From Brevundimonas sp. NIBR11 (GTDB taxonomy: Bacteria; Pseudomonadota; Alphaproteobacteria; Caulobacterales; Caulobacteraceae): a stretch of DNA of 64,000 nucleotides. How positions within the stretch are numbered: position 1 is the stretch's first letter; each line of letters opens with the position of its first letter. The position numbers and the translations under genes were made by a program. The notes beneath the pieces are model-generated. The model was not told the DNA's origin. It made no database searches and saw nothing but the letters and a program-made list of their open reading frames with translations. Of the stretch, positions 63,099 through 64,000 are shown piece by piece. Location: NCBI RefSeq assembly GCF_027912535.1, contig NZ_CP115465.1:972001-1036000 (forward strand). Reading direction: 5' to 3'.

Positions 63099-64000
63099 AT
63101 GCACGATATCCGAGCCATTCGAGACAACCCCGAGCGTTTCGTCGCGGGCTGGCTGTCGCGCGGGGTGGCGGAGGCGGGCGGGCTGGTCGCCGACATCCTG
63201 CGTCTGGATGGCGAACTACGGCGCGCGCAGACGACGGGGCAGGACGCGCTGGCCAAGCGGAATGCGGCCTCCAAGCTGATCGGCGCCGCCATGGGCCGCA
63301 AGGACATGGAAGAGGCCGATCGCCTCAAGGCGGAAGTCGAGGCGCTGAAGGGCGACATCGCCGCGGCCGCCGAGGTCGAGGCCACGGTCGGCAAGGAGTT
63401 GCGCGGCATTCTGGCGGCGCAGAAGAACCTGGCGGCCGACGACGTGCCGGACGGCGAGGACGAGGCTGGCAATGTCGAGACCGCGCGCTGGGGCACGCCG
63501 AGGGCGGGGGCGCCGGCCAAGGATCACGCCGATCTGGGCGAGGCCATGGGTCTGCTGGACTTCGAGGCGGCAGCGAAGATGTCGGGCGCGCGGTTCGCCG
63601 TGCTGAAGGGCGGGCTGGCGCGGCTGGAACGCGCCGTCGGCCAGTTCATGCTCGACGTGCAGACGACCGAGCACGGCTATCTGGAGGTCAATCCGCCGTA
63701 TCTGGTGCGGGATGAGGCGATGTTCGGCACGGGGCAGTTGCCGAAGTTCGCAACTGACTTGTTTTCCGCCGGTGCCTTGAGAGAGATATACCCCACGGGG
63801 CCTACCGACGTTCTGGCTGAACTGACCGGCTTTTCGACAGCGGATGGCGATGTCGTTGGTCTCGACGGCCAAGGCTACCGCCCGATCACCGACGCTCGCT
63901 GGCTCATCCCTACCGCCGAAGTCTCCCTGACCAACCTCGTGCGCGAGATGATCACGCCGGAGGAGGAACTGCCGCTGCGGCTGACCGCCCTCACGCCGTG
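63099..64000 (+). CDS. serS: Seryl-tRNA synthetase (3' end cut off by the window)
   Basis: Charges tRNA-Ser with serine. About 300 codons are present. The N-terminal coiled-coil arm (MHDIRAIRDNPERFVAGWL, then AKRNAASKLIGAAMGRKD) and the start of the class II catalytic core are typical: DFEAAAKMSGARFAVLKG, LEVNPPYLVRDEAMFGTGQLPKF, LIPTAEVSLTN. Between ATDLF and DARWLIPTAE, where other alphaproteobacterial enzymes have only a few residues, there are about 40 extra residues (about 223-263, DNA 63765-63888). The reading frame stays open through this insert, which uses some rarer codons (AGA, ATA). The ATG at 63099 fits the family start. Confidence 0.92.
   Translation, partial: MHDIRAIRDNPERFVAGWLSRGVAEAGGLVADILRLDGELRRAQTTGQDALAKRNAASKLIGAAMGRKDMEEADRLKAEVEALKGDIAAAAEVEATVGKELRGILAAQKNLAADDVPDGEDEAGNVETARWGTPRAGAPAKDHADLGEAMGLLDFEAAAKMSGARFAVLKGGLARLERAVGQFMLDVQTTEHGYLEVNPPYLVRDEAMFGTGQLPKFATDLFSAGALREIYPTGPTDVLAELTGFSTADGDVVGLDGQGYRPITDARWLIPTAEVSLTNLVREMITPEEELPLRLTALTP

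Overview
The window is high-GC DNA that is almost entirely coding. It uses ATG, GTG and TTG starts, and stop/start overlaps of 1 to 4 bases are frequent. The gene content (guaB-MAPEG-RsmB-type methylase-nucleosidase-guaA block, two DUF2336 proteins, an HPt protein, a full TTAA-N7-TTAAC CtrA-type box, FecI/FecR/TonB receptor set, GTP-type PEP carboxykinase) points to an alphaproteobacterium of the Caulobacterales, most likely Brevundimonas or a close relative. The genus is an inference. No prophage, insertion sequence or CRISPR array was seen.

Layout. 1-10090 is housekeeping: cyclophilin end, rlmE, a DUF2332 protein, a CPA1 antiporter, a tandem DUF2061 membrane protein, then a compact guaB...guaA operon. 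10234-22491 is a signalling and stress block: FixJ-type regulator, PAS hybrid histidine kinase broken by a one-base frameshift, single-receiver protein, a 63-residue HELNN-box protein, a degenerate GGDEF/EAL-like protein, a MEDS-LuxR regulator, a TMEM175 channel, a Crp/Fnr regulator, an ABM protein, a triple-BON protein and a UvrA paralogue that lacks the UvrB-binding domain. Two FNR-like palindromes lie beside the Crp/Fnr gene.

22649-31625 is the most unusual part. A leftward six-gene operon (thermostable-hemolysin-family acyltransferase-like protein, AMP-ligase, haem-oxygenase-like di-metal oxidase, SDR, secreted TPR protein, isoprenylcysteine-methyltransferase-like protein) lies back to back with a rightward ECF sigma/FecR/TonB-receptor set whose receptor carries an N-terminal signalling domain. 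It looks like synthesis and sensing or uptake of a small acyl-derived molecule. The product is unknown to me.

31626-46044 holds a VIT transporter, a cNMP-FAD oxidoreductase fusion, a HlyIII-family protein, a LysR/alcohol dehydrogenase pair, a BlaI/M56-protease pair with two overlapping operators, dctA, a pseudouridine synthase, a GlcG-like secreted protein, a DUF938 methylase, pckG behind a palindromic operator, and a ThiO-like oxidase. 46025-53698 holds tonB, a CtrA-box-controlled lytic transglycosylase, two DUF2336 proteins around an HPt protein and NAD kinase, a class II aldolase and an outer-membrane-like protein. 53826-64000 holds an RND efflux pair, feoAB, a prepilin peptidase, a TetR regulator, tRNA-Thr(UGU), a DUF486 protein, a HIT protein and the 5' part of serS, which carries an unusual insertion. 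Large GC-rich palindromic repeats sit between several convergent or divergent genes.
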